A DNA stretch of 64,000 bases from positions 62,001 through 126,000 of the forward strand of contig JAOTOL010001371.1 in the NCBI GenBank assembly GCA_034440575.1, read 5' to 3'. The DNA is from Imbricaverruca yamaguchii (lineage: Eukaryota > Arthropoda > Thecostraca > Neoverrucidae). The notes under the pieces are model-generated. The model searched no databases and was not told the DNA's origin. It worked only from the letters and a program-made list of their open reading frames with translations. Positions 44,221 to 55,495 of the stretch are shown piece by piece (positions within the stretch are counted from its first letter, which is position 1; every line of letters starts with the position of its first letter). The position numbers and the translations under genes are program-made.

Positions 44221-45565
44221 GTGAGTTAGTTATTTTATTGAGTTTAAGGGCGCTTCGACCAAAGCGTAATCATTTAGCGCCCATAACTTTCAATTCAGCG
44301 TTTCAGTGATTTATGCGGACATTACATGTGTTACCGGGGTGAGTAGATGGCCCGAAATCCGATCGATCTGAGAAAGCGGAATATGTTCCCAGAATGAATT
44401 GTCTGATTCATAAGCCGGGACATCACGATATGTCTTGAGACATGCAGTATTTCCATAAAACAACCTTCGCTCTGTTGAGAAGTGCTGGCACGAGAAAAGT
44501 TCGTGGCGTACTGTCAAATTTCCTAAACAGGGGGGACACTGGGATCTCGCGTCGCCGGAGATAAGATATTGGTGTGTAGCATGTGTGTGGCCGATACACA
44601 GTCTACACAGTCACCTCGTCACTTCTGGATCTGCGATGGCACGATGGCCATCGCAGTCTCCAATATGTGGTTTTATCGCGCGCAGCTTATTTTTTGTTTG
44701 CGGGCTCCATGTCGTCTGCCATTTGGTGTTAATATATAATGATATTCCCATGATAGGAGATGGTCCCTGGCTGGCAATGGAAACGCACGTGATTGCGGTC
44801 TCCGGGCGGCCCATTACACTGCAGAATCGGCGCGTTCATTTCCCGATACTCCCACATGCCTGGGGATCCAGCACAAACGAGCAGTCTTCCCATCCTGATG
44901 CATAGCAGTCAGACGAGTCAGAACATCAAGGAGTAATTGGTCTGGTAGGTAGAATCCAGTCAGTGCCAACAGGCTACTGAGGGAATCAGGTAAAATGCCA
45001 TAATCAACATGCCGCGAGATCTCTCGACGTAGGAAAGCGCTTTGATGATTGCAACGAGCTCTGAACTGTACACCGAGGCACGTCTAGGAAAAGTAAAACA
45101 TCTGACAGAGGAACCGCACAGAAACACAGAGCATACTCCACAGTCACCCTTGGAGACCCATCCTCCAAACGTTTCCAAATGCTCCAGAGTTTTCATTCTA
45201 AACAGCTCTAGTGAAACATTGCCCTTACACATCGCTGCGAGCGTCAGATCAACTGCAGGAGACACCAGATTCCACGGGGATAGCGATGGCTGCTCCACGG
45301 ACGCCACTCCAGAAACTCTCATTCTGCTCCCCTGAAGGAGCTTACGAATAGGTACATAGAAAGGCAAGGCCGTCCCACGTTGCCTGCTGCGGAACAGTGT
45401 CAACGTGTGTCGCGAGAACACCGCTGGGTACTTCGGGTGGGTGGAAAACTGACGCAACATGCATGCGTACGGCATTCCGGTAGACACTGGGAAGAATCCC
45501 AGATCCCCGGTCCGAGGCGACCAGCCATTTGGTTCGCGTGAGGCCCCACGGGCCCACCCGCCCGT
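44221..45565 (-). pseudogene. RNase H-bearing LINE, 3' part, frameshifted
   Basis: Minus-strand fragments in different frames spell the C-terminal part of a LINE ORF2. A post-RT segment is followed by an RNase H-like block (GVCSVFLCGSS ... SVYSSELVAIIKALS at about 45150-45030), then KLRAIKPHIGD and LTVRHELFSCQHF near 44500, and a 3' tail 'gtcgaagcgcccttaaactc' ending 'ataactaac'. RNase H domains are typical of I/R1-type LINEs. The catalytic region is interrupted by frameshifts. It splits the QSOX partial copy, so it or its flanks arrived after or with that duplication. Confidence 0.6.
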
Positions 45566-46490
45566 CCGGGATATCGGGACGAAAGAGGTGTGTTGGTCCC
45601 AGTCACAACTAGCACCGCGCGACGGAGGACCTCAACCTCCAGGACTCCGTCAACCCTGGGGGACGGGCCGAGCGGGTGCGGCTACCCCGATAAAACTGAG
45701 CTGGTGGGTAGGACTGGAAAGTTGTCCTGACTGCTTAGGAAAGGGATAGTTGGTGTTGTAGGGCCTGGTGAAGGACATGGACGTTGAGACGAGATAGACA
45801 TTGGAATGGGAGCGTACGGATGGAAGGATGAGTGAGGCACTCTTCTTCTGGCCTCTTCCCGGCTTCCTGGTGGTCTGGCCGCCGGATCCTTGAGGCACAC
45901 AATTGTAAGTGTGTGAAGTGAACATGTCAGTCAGGTGAGAGAAGTCCACGGCGATAATGCCAGATGACTATTTGGCACAGAATATTAAAGATGAACAGAG
46001 GCATGAGGTACAACGGACTTGGCTAAGCACGAATCGTACACTGCCACCTTGCGCCAAAAGGGCGAACGACTCTGTGCACAACGTACTAGATGGCAAGATG
46101 GCTAGCGGGCACGCTCCGCTACAGTACCTCCTCTCCAGAGCGGGCACGCCAAAGGTGACGTGACGAAATCGTGCTGGGGGCACCGTTACGCCGCCGGGGC
46201 GGGTGCGCAGAGCGAAGCTGGGCGGATGGTACTGTAGATCGGCTAAGCACGGCGGAGGACATTCGAGGTACACTCACGCGGCGCGAGTCGCGCAAGTGCT
46301 GTCGAGCACTGTAGGCTACCAGGATGCGAGTAGCAGCACCGAGCGGGTGGCATCGGCGGTTGTCGGAAGAGCTGTTGCAGCGGCAATCGAGCCGGACGGG
46401 GTCAGCTGCGTGCGGCTGCTTCCGTGACGTCGGCCGTTGAGTCCGCTGTGACGTCAGCCAGTGACGTCAGGCGATGAGCTGCTGACGTGG
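45566..46490. other. GC-rich insert between LINE and QSOX copy, origin unknown
   Basis: Open frames occur on both strands without recognised motifs. The minus strand could be upstream LINE sequence, but I cannot identify reverse transcriptase motifs. Clustered TGACGT words occur at 46428-46488. Confidence 0.35.
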
Positions 46491-46969
46491 TGTGGACATG
46501 TGGAACGCCATGGGCACTGCACTGCGAGAGGAGATTGCTGCGCTGGTGGCTGTCTGCGCGCGCTGATGGCTCACTTCCCTGCCCGACAACGGGTGCGGTG
46601 CTTACTGCACCAGCCGCTTCAGGCCATTAGCGACCGCAACTCGATGACCGGGGAGCAGATGGAGAGGCAGTTACGGACCATGGTACCGAGGCTGCCTCAA
46701 ATCCAGCCCTGGAAGGCCTGTCGAGGCTCCACCTCAGTCTATCGCGGCTATAGGTGAGCCTACCGCGACCCCACCACCGTGGGTGTAACCATGGCTTCGA
46801 AACTGTGGGAGGGGGACATGTCAGAGACACGTTAAGTTGGAACAGGATAGAAGGACCTGCCCAAAAAAATCCTCGGATTTCAGCCACATTTTCATATCAT
46901 TTTCAAACACTTCACTTCAATGTTCAAGGTATTTCAATTTTTCGGATTTATCATTGTGAAAAATAATAC

Positions 46970-48189
46970 TTTGGTGACTAAAAGTTCCGTCAAAATTAGC
47001 GAATGTCACTACTTATCTGTGTCTATGAACATCTAGCTTTATGTCGCAAGGGCTGGACCCAATTTCACGTTCACCATAGAGCAATGCTGTAAGTATGCTA
47101 AACGTTGCCCTCTTGTAGCAGGAAGAGCACAAAATATTGGACGATGGTTTTATGGCAGCAAATATGGATATACAATTATCTTTTCCATGTTTTCTTGTTT
47201 TTCGGGCACAAATTTCGATGAAATGACAACCAATGCGGACACAGGGTGTGTCACTGTGGGCATGTGCCCCACACGTGGAAGGTGGCGTCCCTCATGCCAG
47301 GAGAGGCGTCCCTCTGAAAGGGCTCCAGTGTACCCACTCGAATATTTCAGACGGAGACGTCCCTATGAAATAAAAAGGCACCCCCTTGAACGGAAAGACC
47401 GAGTTTTTGAGGAAGATCCGATTGTAACCCGTCCCCTCGAGTATTGCAGCAAGAAGCAACCCTCCAGGTGCTTTCGCAGTGGCGCCGCTCCAAATAAATT
47501 GCGCCCCTTCGGACAAGTGCACCCGTGACAATTCCTGGATCTACCCCTGATTACAGCATTGCTCTCTTGTGGTTATGAACTCCGGCTAGTCATAAAATTG
47601 TGCGCATTCACGTATGGCGAGTACTCATCTCGGGGCGAGATGCGTACTGCACGTGGCCGCGGCTCCACCTGGCCGATCCGACAAGACGACCCGTCTCGGG
47701 CGGCGCTCCATGCACAACACCAATATAGGCACCCGAGGCCGACAGAGACCCGAGACACCAGCACACAATAGAGCAGTGCTGTCACCCGCTCACATTACGA
47801 GTTTGGTGTCGGGCGAGTACGGAGTTGTGAAGTGTGGCTGTGCCGAGGCCGAGTGCCAAAGGGTAACAGAGTGTGCCCCGCTGACCCGCGACCTATGCTA
47901 AGGATTTTATTTGAATCACATATATATACATGTATATATATATATATATATATTTGTAGGCACTATGTAGGCATATTACCTAGATATAATCCTATGATAA
48001 TTTCGTCCAAATTATTCTTTTTGTGGTGGCTTTATTGACCCGGGTTCCATTGCTAAGCAGAGCGTATTGCATGAACACTGGCCACACCATCTAATGGCCA
48101 AGGGTTTAACGTGCTGTGAATGTACCGACACAGTCGCCCCAGTAGCTCGTCCCCGATCTCATCAGACCAGCTGCCAACTGACCATCCAA
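46970..48189. other. Non-genic interval, nothing recognised
   Basis: Short frames only. A TA microsatellite lies at 47925-47955. No family was recognised. Confidence 0.45.
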
Positions 48190-48296
48190 GCTGGGGCTAA
48201 ATTCGAGTTCGTGAAGCAACTCGAACTCTGCCTTGCCACAGCAAAGGAGACCAGTGTAGGCCAGCGCTCTAGCCAACTGAGCTACCGGGGAGGCAT
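48190..48296 (-). other. tRNA-like sequence (SINE head or tRNA pseudogene)
   Basis: The minus strand reads 'ccccggtagctcagttggct' then 'agagcgctggcctac', an A-box-like start (TAGCTCAGTTGG). About 45 bases later 'agttcgagttgc' resembles a B box. The anticodon stem does not pair, so it is not a working tRNA. It could be the head of a tRNA-derived SINE. Confidence 0.45.
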
Positions 48297-48689
48297 GTAT
48301 GGTTATATAATGGGATAGTATGTGACGGAGAGGAATACTATGATGGCAGAAAGGGAGAGTATTTTAAGTAGAGGGATGATATGTGACGGAGAGGGATGAT
48401 ATGTGACAGATAGGGATGGTATGTGACTGAGAAATGCGAGCATTTGACGAAGAGAGAGGGTAGGTGGCCAATAGTTGGTGAACATGCGACGAGGATGGAT
48501 GATGAATAATTGACAGAGAAAGACGGTAAGCAGCATTATATTTTGACTGGATTACAGGAAGTCTAGGAAATCGAAAGTGAGGTCATACATGCATGATACA
48601 GTTATTTTGAGGTTCTTTTCCCAGCCAATATCCAGTGAGAATCTGAATAAAATTAAGTGGAATAATCAAAATGTGTCCTCTGACGTACA

Positions 48690-49870
48690 GCACATGTAAC
48701 TGCTGCCACATACAGCAAGTGCAGCACAGGTGACTGCTGCCACACAGGAGATGCAGCACAGATGACTGCTGCCACACAGGAGATGCAGGACAGGTGACTG
48801 CTACCACACACAGGAGATGCAGCACAGATGACTGATGCCACACACAGCAGGTGCAGGACAGGTGACTGCTGCCACACACAGGAGATGCAGCACAGATGAC
48901 TGCTGCCACACACAGCAGGTGCAGGACAGGTGACTGCTGCCACACACAGGAGATGCAGCACAGATGACTGCTGCCACACAGGAGATGCAACACAGGTGAC
49001 TGCTGCCACACACAGGAGGTGCAGGACAGGTGACTGCTGCCACACAGGAGATGCAGACAGGTGACTGCTGCCACAACAGGAAGTGCAGCACAGGTGACTG
49101 CTGCCACATACAGGAGATGCAACACAGGTGACTGCTGCCACACACAGGAGATGCAACACAGGTGACTGCTGCCACACAGGAGATGCAGGACAGGTGACTG
49201 CCACCCACAGGAGATGCAGCACAGATGACTGCTGCCACACAGGAGATGCAGGACAGGTGACTGCTGCCACACACAGGAGATGCAGCACAGAGGTGACTGC
49301 TGCCACACACAGCAGGTGCAGGACAGGTGACTGCTGCCACACACAGGAGATGGCATCCACACAGGAGATGCAACACAGGTGACTGCTGCCACACACAGGA
49401 GATGCAACACAGGTGACTGCTGCCACACACAGCAGGTGCAGGACAGGTGACTGCTGCCACACACAGGAGATGCAGCACAGATGACTGCTGCCACACACAG
49501 CAGGTGCAGGACAGGTGACTGCTGCCACACACAGGAGATGCAGCACAGATGACTGCTGCCACACAGGAGATGCAACACAGGTGACTGCTGCCACACACAG
49601 GAGGTGCAGGACAGGTGACTGCTGTCACACACAGGAGATGCAGCACAGATGACTGCTGCCACATACAGCAAGTGCAGCACAGGTGACTGCTGCCACATAC
49701 AGGAGATGCAACACAGGTGACTGCTGCCACACACAGGAGATGCAACACAGGTGACTGCTGCCACACAGGAGATGCAGGACAGGTGACTGCTGCCACCCAC
49801 AGGAGATGCAGCACAGATGACTGCTGCCACACACAGCAGGTGCAGGACAGGTGACTGCTGCCACACAGTG
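48690..49870. repeat. 34-bp minisatellite, about 35 units
   Basis: Units read 'gcagcacaggtgactgctgc' plus 'cacacacaggagat', with variants of 28-36 bp. The array gives very long minus-strand open frames rich in CCISCVWQQS-like peptides, which are artefacts of the repeat. Confidence 0.95.
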
Positions 49871-51018
49871 CCCGGCTGTGTCCGCAACCTTCGCCCAGTG
49901 CCACCGAATGGAGACGAAGCGCGTGCTGCATTTTGTGTTGACCAGGTCTGGCCACACACCGGACGCAGAGAGCGGCCGCCCGCCTGCCCCGTCAACAGCG
50001 GCGGGGCAGGCCGCCCGTCGTCCTCCCATCGATATCGCCCTCACAGGCAGGGCGGCAGCCCATCGATATCCCCATGTGTGGCAGCAGCCAGTGCCGGCAC
50101 GTTCAGCTCAGCACGGCCAGCGTGTCAACACGACCGCCAGATCGCCGCCTTTACAGCAACTGCACCTCGTGCTTGTGCCCAAACAAAACGCCGGCGCGAT
50201 GTGTGCAACGGTTGAATGATGCACTTTACGTGGTACCACGGGAGACAAAAAGCCATTCACCGAGCCAGCGTGCTCATAGCCAAGCGCATTGCGCTTGGCT
50301 AAGGTGCGCCTAAATGAGCGGTGCTGCCTCGTGATTGGTGGAACATCAGCCAATCATGTTGGGCTGAAGGCTCGCCCTGGATAACCGGGCGCTATCGGCT
50401 CTATTTTCCTCAGACAGCGCTGGTGAGAAGCTGACAGACAACCTCTGGCTCGGGTTTGAGGTGCAGTCGTTCTCGTTCGTGTGAACTGAGTGATTCCTTG
50501 TGCATACGCTCTGTACGTGTTCGCGCATGTCTGTCTGACCAATCGTTTAACACGTGTATAATCTATTTCACAGATGCAACTACATACTGTGCATCTAGGC
50601 TTCAGGAATATTTATCGACTATAAATTCAGGCTTCCAGTGTGCTACACGACATCAAACTCATGGCCATGTTTTTGCTCACCGCTAGCATAAGATTTCCGT
50701 GCAGTTTGTGTCCAGGTTGTTTCATCAAAACTCCTTGTCGAAGTTCGACTATGAACAACTGGGAATACCAGTATGTTTGGCGGCATCATTTCAACTGCGC
50801 CCAAGCCTGGTGCTATCCCCTCCGCTCCAGCCTCTTGCGTCCCAATCCTCGAAACGGCGCCGGCCGGAGAAGCTCGCCAGCTGGCTTACAAGGCAGCTGA
50901 ATCATCTCTCCCAGAATAACTCGTAATCACGAGCGTGTTTTATTCGACTGCTACGAGCAGCTTGTTTAATTGCATGACGATCAACGGGGAAAAGTGCACT
51001 TTATGGTGTACATTTACT
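49871..51018. other. Interval with a hairpin and CCAAT motifs, no gene seen
   Basis: A 12-bp-arm palindrome (TAGCCAAGCGCA, T, TGCGCTTGGCTA) lies at 50277-50301. Shortly after, GATTGG (50334) and CCAAT (50351) form an inverted CCAAT pair, as in some promoters. The next recognised exon is at 53418, so a promoter role is speculative. Confidence 0.35.
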
Positions 51019-51034
51019 GTTGCTCTGTATTTTA

Positions 51035-52270
51035 CGGTGCTAACCTTAGCAGGAGAGGACCGCTGAACGGTGTTAACCTCGGTAGGAGAGGGCCGCTGGA
51101 CGGTGCTAACTTCAGCAGGAGAGGGCCGCTGGACGGTGTTAGCCTCGGCAGGAGAGGGCCGCTGGACGGTGCTAACTTCAGCAGGAGAGGGCCGCTGGAC
51201 GGTGCTAACCTGGGCAGGAGAGGGCCGCTGGACGGTGCTAACCTCGGCAGAAGAGGGCCGCTGAACGGTGTTAACATCGGCAGGAGAGGACCGCTGAACG
51301 GTGTTAACCTCGGCAGGAGAGGGCCGCTGGACGGTGTTAACGTCAGCAGGAGAGGGCCGCTGAACGGTGTTAACCTGGGCAGGAGAGGGCCGCTGGACGG
51401 TGTTAACGTCAGCAGGAGAGGGCCGCTGGACGGTGCTAACATCGGCAGGAGAGGGCCGCTGGACGGTGCTAGCCTCGGCAGGAGAGGGCCGCTGGACGGT
51501 ATTAATCTCAGCAGGAGAGGGCCGCTGGACGGTGTTAACCTCAGCAGGAGAGGGCCGCTGAACGGTGTTAACCTGGGAGGAGAGGGCCGCTGGACGGTGT
51601 TAACTCAGCAGGAGAGGGCCGCTGGACGGTGCTAACATCGGCAGGAGAGGGCCGCTGGACGTGCTGGACGGTGCTAGCCTCGGCAGGAGAGGGCCGCTGG
51701 ACGGTGTTAATCTCAGCAGGAGAGGGCCGCTGGACGGTGTTAACCTCAGCAGGAGAGGGCCGCTGAACGGTGCTAACTTCAGCAGGAGAGGGCCGCTGGA
51801 CGGTGTTAGCCTCAGGAGGAGAGGGCCGCTGAACGGTGTTAACCTCAGGAGGACAGGGCCGGTGGACGGGGTTAGCCTCAGGAGGAGAGGGCCGCTGGAC
51901 GGTGCTAGCCTCAGCAGGAGAGGGCCGCTGGACGGTGTTAACCTCAGCAGGAGAGGGCCGCCGGACGGTGTTAACCTCAGGAGGAGAGGGCCGCTGGACG
52001 GTGTTAACCTGAGGAGGAGAGGGCCGCTGGACGGTGCTAGCCTCAGCAGGAGAGGGCCGCTGGACGGTGTTAACCTCAGGAGGAGAGGGCTGCTGGACAG
52101 TGTTAACCTCAACAGGAGAGGGCCGCTGGACGGTGTTAACCTCAGGAGGAGAGGGCCGCTGGACGGTGTTAACCTGAGGAGGAGAGGGCCGCTGGACGGT
52201 GCTAGCCTCAGCAGGAGAGGGCCGCTGGACGGTGTTAACCTCAGGAGGAGAGGGCCGCTGGACGGTGTTC
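51035..52270. repeat. 33-bp minisatellite, about 37 units
   Basis: Units of 'ggagagggccgctggacggt' plus 'gttaacctcagca', with systematic variants (gctaac/gttaac, tcagca/tcagga/tcggca). The 33-bp period keeps frames open on both strands. Variant units are clustered, consistent with local unequal exchange. Confidence 0.95.
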
Positions 52271-52446
52271 GCAGCGGCGGTGTTCGGTTCCCAGTTCCGG
52301 TGGTGCCTGTGATCACGCGCCCGCCAGTGACCTGTCTGACTGGTGGCGCCTGGCCCGAGGGCACACTGGCCATCTGGGTTGTGTTGCTATACCGGTCAAC
52401 TCACTCCCTCCCCCGACCATCTATGTGCCATTACGGTGAACACGTG

Positions 52447-52640
52447 ACGTTTGTTTGTTTGTTTATTGGGCGTTTCACGACGCACTTTATGCACGATCAC
52501 GGCTAACGGCGCCGCCCAACTGTTTCGCCGGTGCGTCGAGGGATTTGAAAATGTTCTGAGTGGTGCGGTTGTTGAACCCGGGGGTGTTCGGCACCCAGAG
52601 CTCACCACTTGGGCCACTCGGGCATCCCCGACGAGAACAC
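52447..52640 (-). mobile_element. tRNA-derived SINE
   Basis: The minus strand starts with a tRNA-like head: A-box-like 'tgcccgagtggcc', then after about 40 bases the B-box-like 'gggttcaac'. An unrelated body follows, ending 'gtgaaacgcccaataaacaa' and three CAAA units. Head, body and short-repeat tail make a SINE of about 190 bp. The tail phrase 'cccaataaacaaacaa' is also present near 10655, as expected for a dispersed family. Confidence 0.65.
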
Positions 52641-52799
52641 CGTACAATATCATCCAACGACATCAGTGTTACCTTTTTCCTGAAAAAGCCCCAGTATCAA
52701 TAAACGAATACGGGAACTGTGCAGGGAGACAGCACAGCAATGTACCAACAGTGAACCTTGCAAATCACAGTGGCTGTAATTACTCGGCCGCCGGCCGGT

Positions 52800-52965
52800 G
52801 ACAGTGTGACTGTGACAGTGTGGCTGTGACAGTGTGGCTGTGACAGTGTGACTGTGACAGTGTGGCTGTGACAGTGTGGCTGTGACAGTGTGGCTGTGAC
52901 AGTGTGGCTGTGACAGTGTGGCTGTGACGGTGTGGCTGTGACGGTGTGGCTGTGTGTGTGACCAG
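52800..52965. repeat. 14-bp minisatellite, about 12 units
   Basis: Units of 'gtgacagtgtggct' with GTGACGG variants. It follows the SINE by 160 bp. Confidence 0.95.
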
Positions 52966-53039
52966 CCTCCAGGCACCGATGCAAATCGTGACACGTTTTC
53001 AGGGATGGACCGCCGGCGACGCTGACTTCGCCCAGGGAC

Positions 53040-53390
53040 CAGCCAGCCCCGGTGGACGCGCCACACGGGACACAGAGCTAGTGTTGGCCAGCTGACCAGC
53101 CCCGGTGAACGCGCCACACGGTACACGGAGCTAGTGTTGGCCAGCCAGCCCCGGTGGACGCGCCACACACGGTACACGGAGCTAGCGTTGGCCAGCCAGC
53201 CCCGGTGGACGCGCCACACGGCACACGGAGCTAGTGTTGGCCAGCTGACTAGCCCCGGTGGGCGCGCCACACGGTACACGGAGCTAGTGTTGGCCAGCTG
53301 ACCAGCCCCGGTGGACGCGCCACACGGGACACAGAGCTAGTGTTGGCCAGCTGATTAGCCCCGGTACACGGAGCTAGTGTTGGCCACCGC
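53040..53390. repeat. ~55-60-bp minisatellite upstream of the channel exon
   Basis: About six units containing 'ccagccccggtggacgcgcc', 'acacggtacacggagctagt' and 'gttggccag'. The array ends directly at the 'ccgcctacacag' acceptor-like site before the first recognised channel exon. Confidence 0.9.
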
Positions 53391-53417
53391 CTACACAGAG
53401 CAGCTCGCTCCGCCGAC

Positions 53418-54311
53418 ATGGTGGCCGCGGTCGGTGTGACCTGCTCCCGGGTCACTCAAGCTGTCCAGACCGCCGTCGGCCTGGCGCTCGGGGCCTTCTG
53501 GCTGGCGTTGACCTGCGAGCAGTACGCCAGGTGGGTCCCTCAGTACCTCAGATAGCATCTCTAGGAGGTTCAGTACCTCCAGCGTGTTCAGTACCTCCAG
53601 CATGTTCAGTACCTCCAGCGTGTTCAGTACCTCCAGCGTGTTCAGCACCTCCAGCATGTTCAGTACCTCCAGCGTGTTCAGTACCTCGTGGGTTTGAGCA
53701 GCATACCTACTGCTTTGACGTGCGTCGAGTGGCTACGGCACGTCAGGCCGGCACAATATCTCCAGGGGGTTTAGCGCCTTAGGTGAGTGCGATGCCTCAG
53801 GTAAGTACAGTGTCTTAAGTAGGCTCAGCAACTTGGTCAACACAACATTTGTAGAGCACACTGGAATTAGCTTCTTCGCACTCGACAGTTGGAAGGTTGA
53901 GTCAGGCGCTGCCCAGCGATTGCCGTGCCATCTGGCGCCGAATCTGCCAACTAGCCCCGGGCGCTCAATGCACCCGCCCCACGAAGAGAAGTTGAACCTC
54001 AATGTCCTGCAATGAAAGCTGGAACTACAGCAGAGGTAAGCAAATAGTTCGGTAGGGACTCCCCAGGCTCCCAAGATGCAACAGAAATAGCCTATATACT
54101 ATATATAAATAGCTTACTGGAGCCGATATTTAACTGACTAAAACTGAAAGGAAAACGATGAACGATGGAAATGCTACAGAAAAGTTCAATCTGTGAAATG
54201 CCGACGATCAAACTGCATTCAGCTTATCATGCATATCAAACAAATGTTTTTCTTAATGTTTGTACACAAAGATGCACATAATATAAGATTATATACACAT
54301 ATGTACATATA

Positions 54312-54393
<82 letters not shown>

Positions 54394-55432
54394 TGTATAT
54401 ATATATCCGACCGCCCTCCAGCTTCACGTTACCTGACCTACTGACCTGCAGGTCAGGTCGGCTTGTGACATGTCGTTTACAATTTTAGATACCGCTCAGA
54501 GCCGGTCGTGACCTCGATGGAATCCGAGCCGTACGATCAGCCCAGCCTGACTGTGTGCCCGCAGTACCGGGTCAACCTTACCAAAGTGCTGCAACTGCAG
54601 GTGAGACGTCTCTACGTCATTTAACAGTTCTCACGTAGCGTGTGTGCTGTTTGCCAACAAGGTATCGGAAGTGTAGAACTGACTGGTTGATACTAAAAAG
54701 CTTAAATAGGTTACTAAGCAGTCATTGTTTCATTGCCACCACGCTTTAAGGGAACCCTTTCTCTCCTCGTAAGGCACCGCGGACTAAATACATCAGATGT
54801 TTCAATGAGGCTGGAGCAGTGATTGAAATGACGCCCGAAATTTGTACAAATTCAATTGTGCCAAAGGCGGGAGAATTCCCTCGAAACGAGTTGTCATTAT
54901 GAAAGTATGCGAAGTTTCCTGTTTACAGTAAGCTGTTGAGTATTCGTCCTTGCCGAAGCTGTGCAGCGGACTGATAAATTTCATTCTTGCATCATTTAGT
55001 GATAGGTTGATGATTGGGACTTTCATGTGCAACAGCCACTGCAGTGTACAAACCGAAATGATCCGTGCTTTCACAAGCCTACTACATTTACACCACAGAA
55101 GCAAGCTGTGTCCGGCAACAGTGCACAACATCAGCTAGCTGTGTCCAGCTACATTGCCCCACGTAAGCTAGCTTTGTCTGGCTACAGTGTACCACATCAG
55201 CCAACTTTGTTCAGCTACATTGCACCACATCAGCCAGTTTTCCGGCTACAATGTAACACATCATCCAGTTTTGCTCAGCTACATTGCCTCACGTAAGCTA
55301 GCTTTGTCCGGCTACAGTGTATCACATCCAGCTTTGCTCAGTTACATTGCCCCACATCAGCTAGCTCTACCCGCCTTCTCAGAGACTTGTGCTTTGTGAG
55401 CGCGCAGTCTCTGTAAGACGCAGTTCCTGAGC

Positions 55433-55495
<63 letters not shown>

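Larger units (their letters stand above)
43320..46960 (+). pseudogene. Partial, broken duplicate of QSOX
   Basis: 43320-43744 copies the QSOX upstream region and first codons (ATG at 43716, MRSRFTVTMG). The text then jumps directly into the middle of exon 3 (KPGQNVRQLFSSSLRRLIG), skipping the rest of exon 1, exon 2 and both introns, yet stays in frame to a stop near 43900. Another segment, 46495-46755, copies the end of exon 3 including its donor, followed by intron 3 with its dispersed repeat. The Erv/ALR exons are missing. Between the two parts lies 2.6 kb with a LINE. It cannot encode a sulfhydryl oxidase. Confidence 0.8.

Noticed and set aside
45959..46430. Separate host gene in the QSOX-copy insert
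   Set aside because: Open frames on both strands lack motifs and splice support.
48690..49870. Possible CRISPR array
   Set aside because: Units are contiguous with no unique spacers, and the genome is eukaryotic.
48583..49995. 470-residue cysteine-rich minus-strand ORF
   Set aside because: It is an artefact of the 34-bp minisatellite, with three minus-strand frames open at once.
51600..52506. 257- and 281-residue ORFs with GRRGPLDGVNL/SSGPLLLRLTP repeats
   Set aside because: These are a 33-bp satellite; both strands are open.
53418..53530. Membrane-spanning exon considered as the missing last exon of QSOX
   Set aside because: It joins in phase with 54489-54600 and the other channel exons, lies 13 kb away, and its flanking motifs fit a DEG/ENaC TM1.
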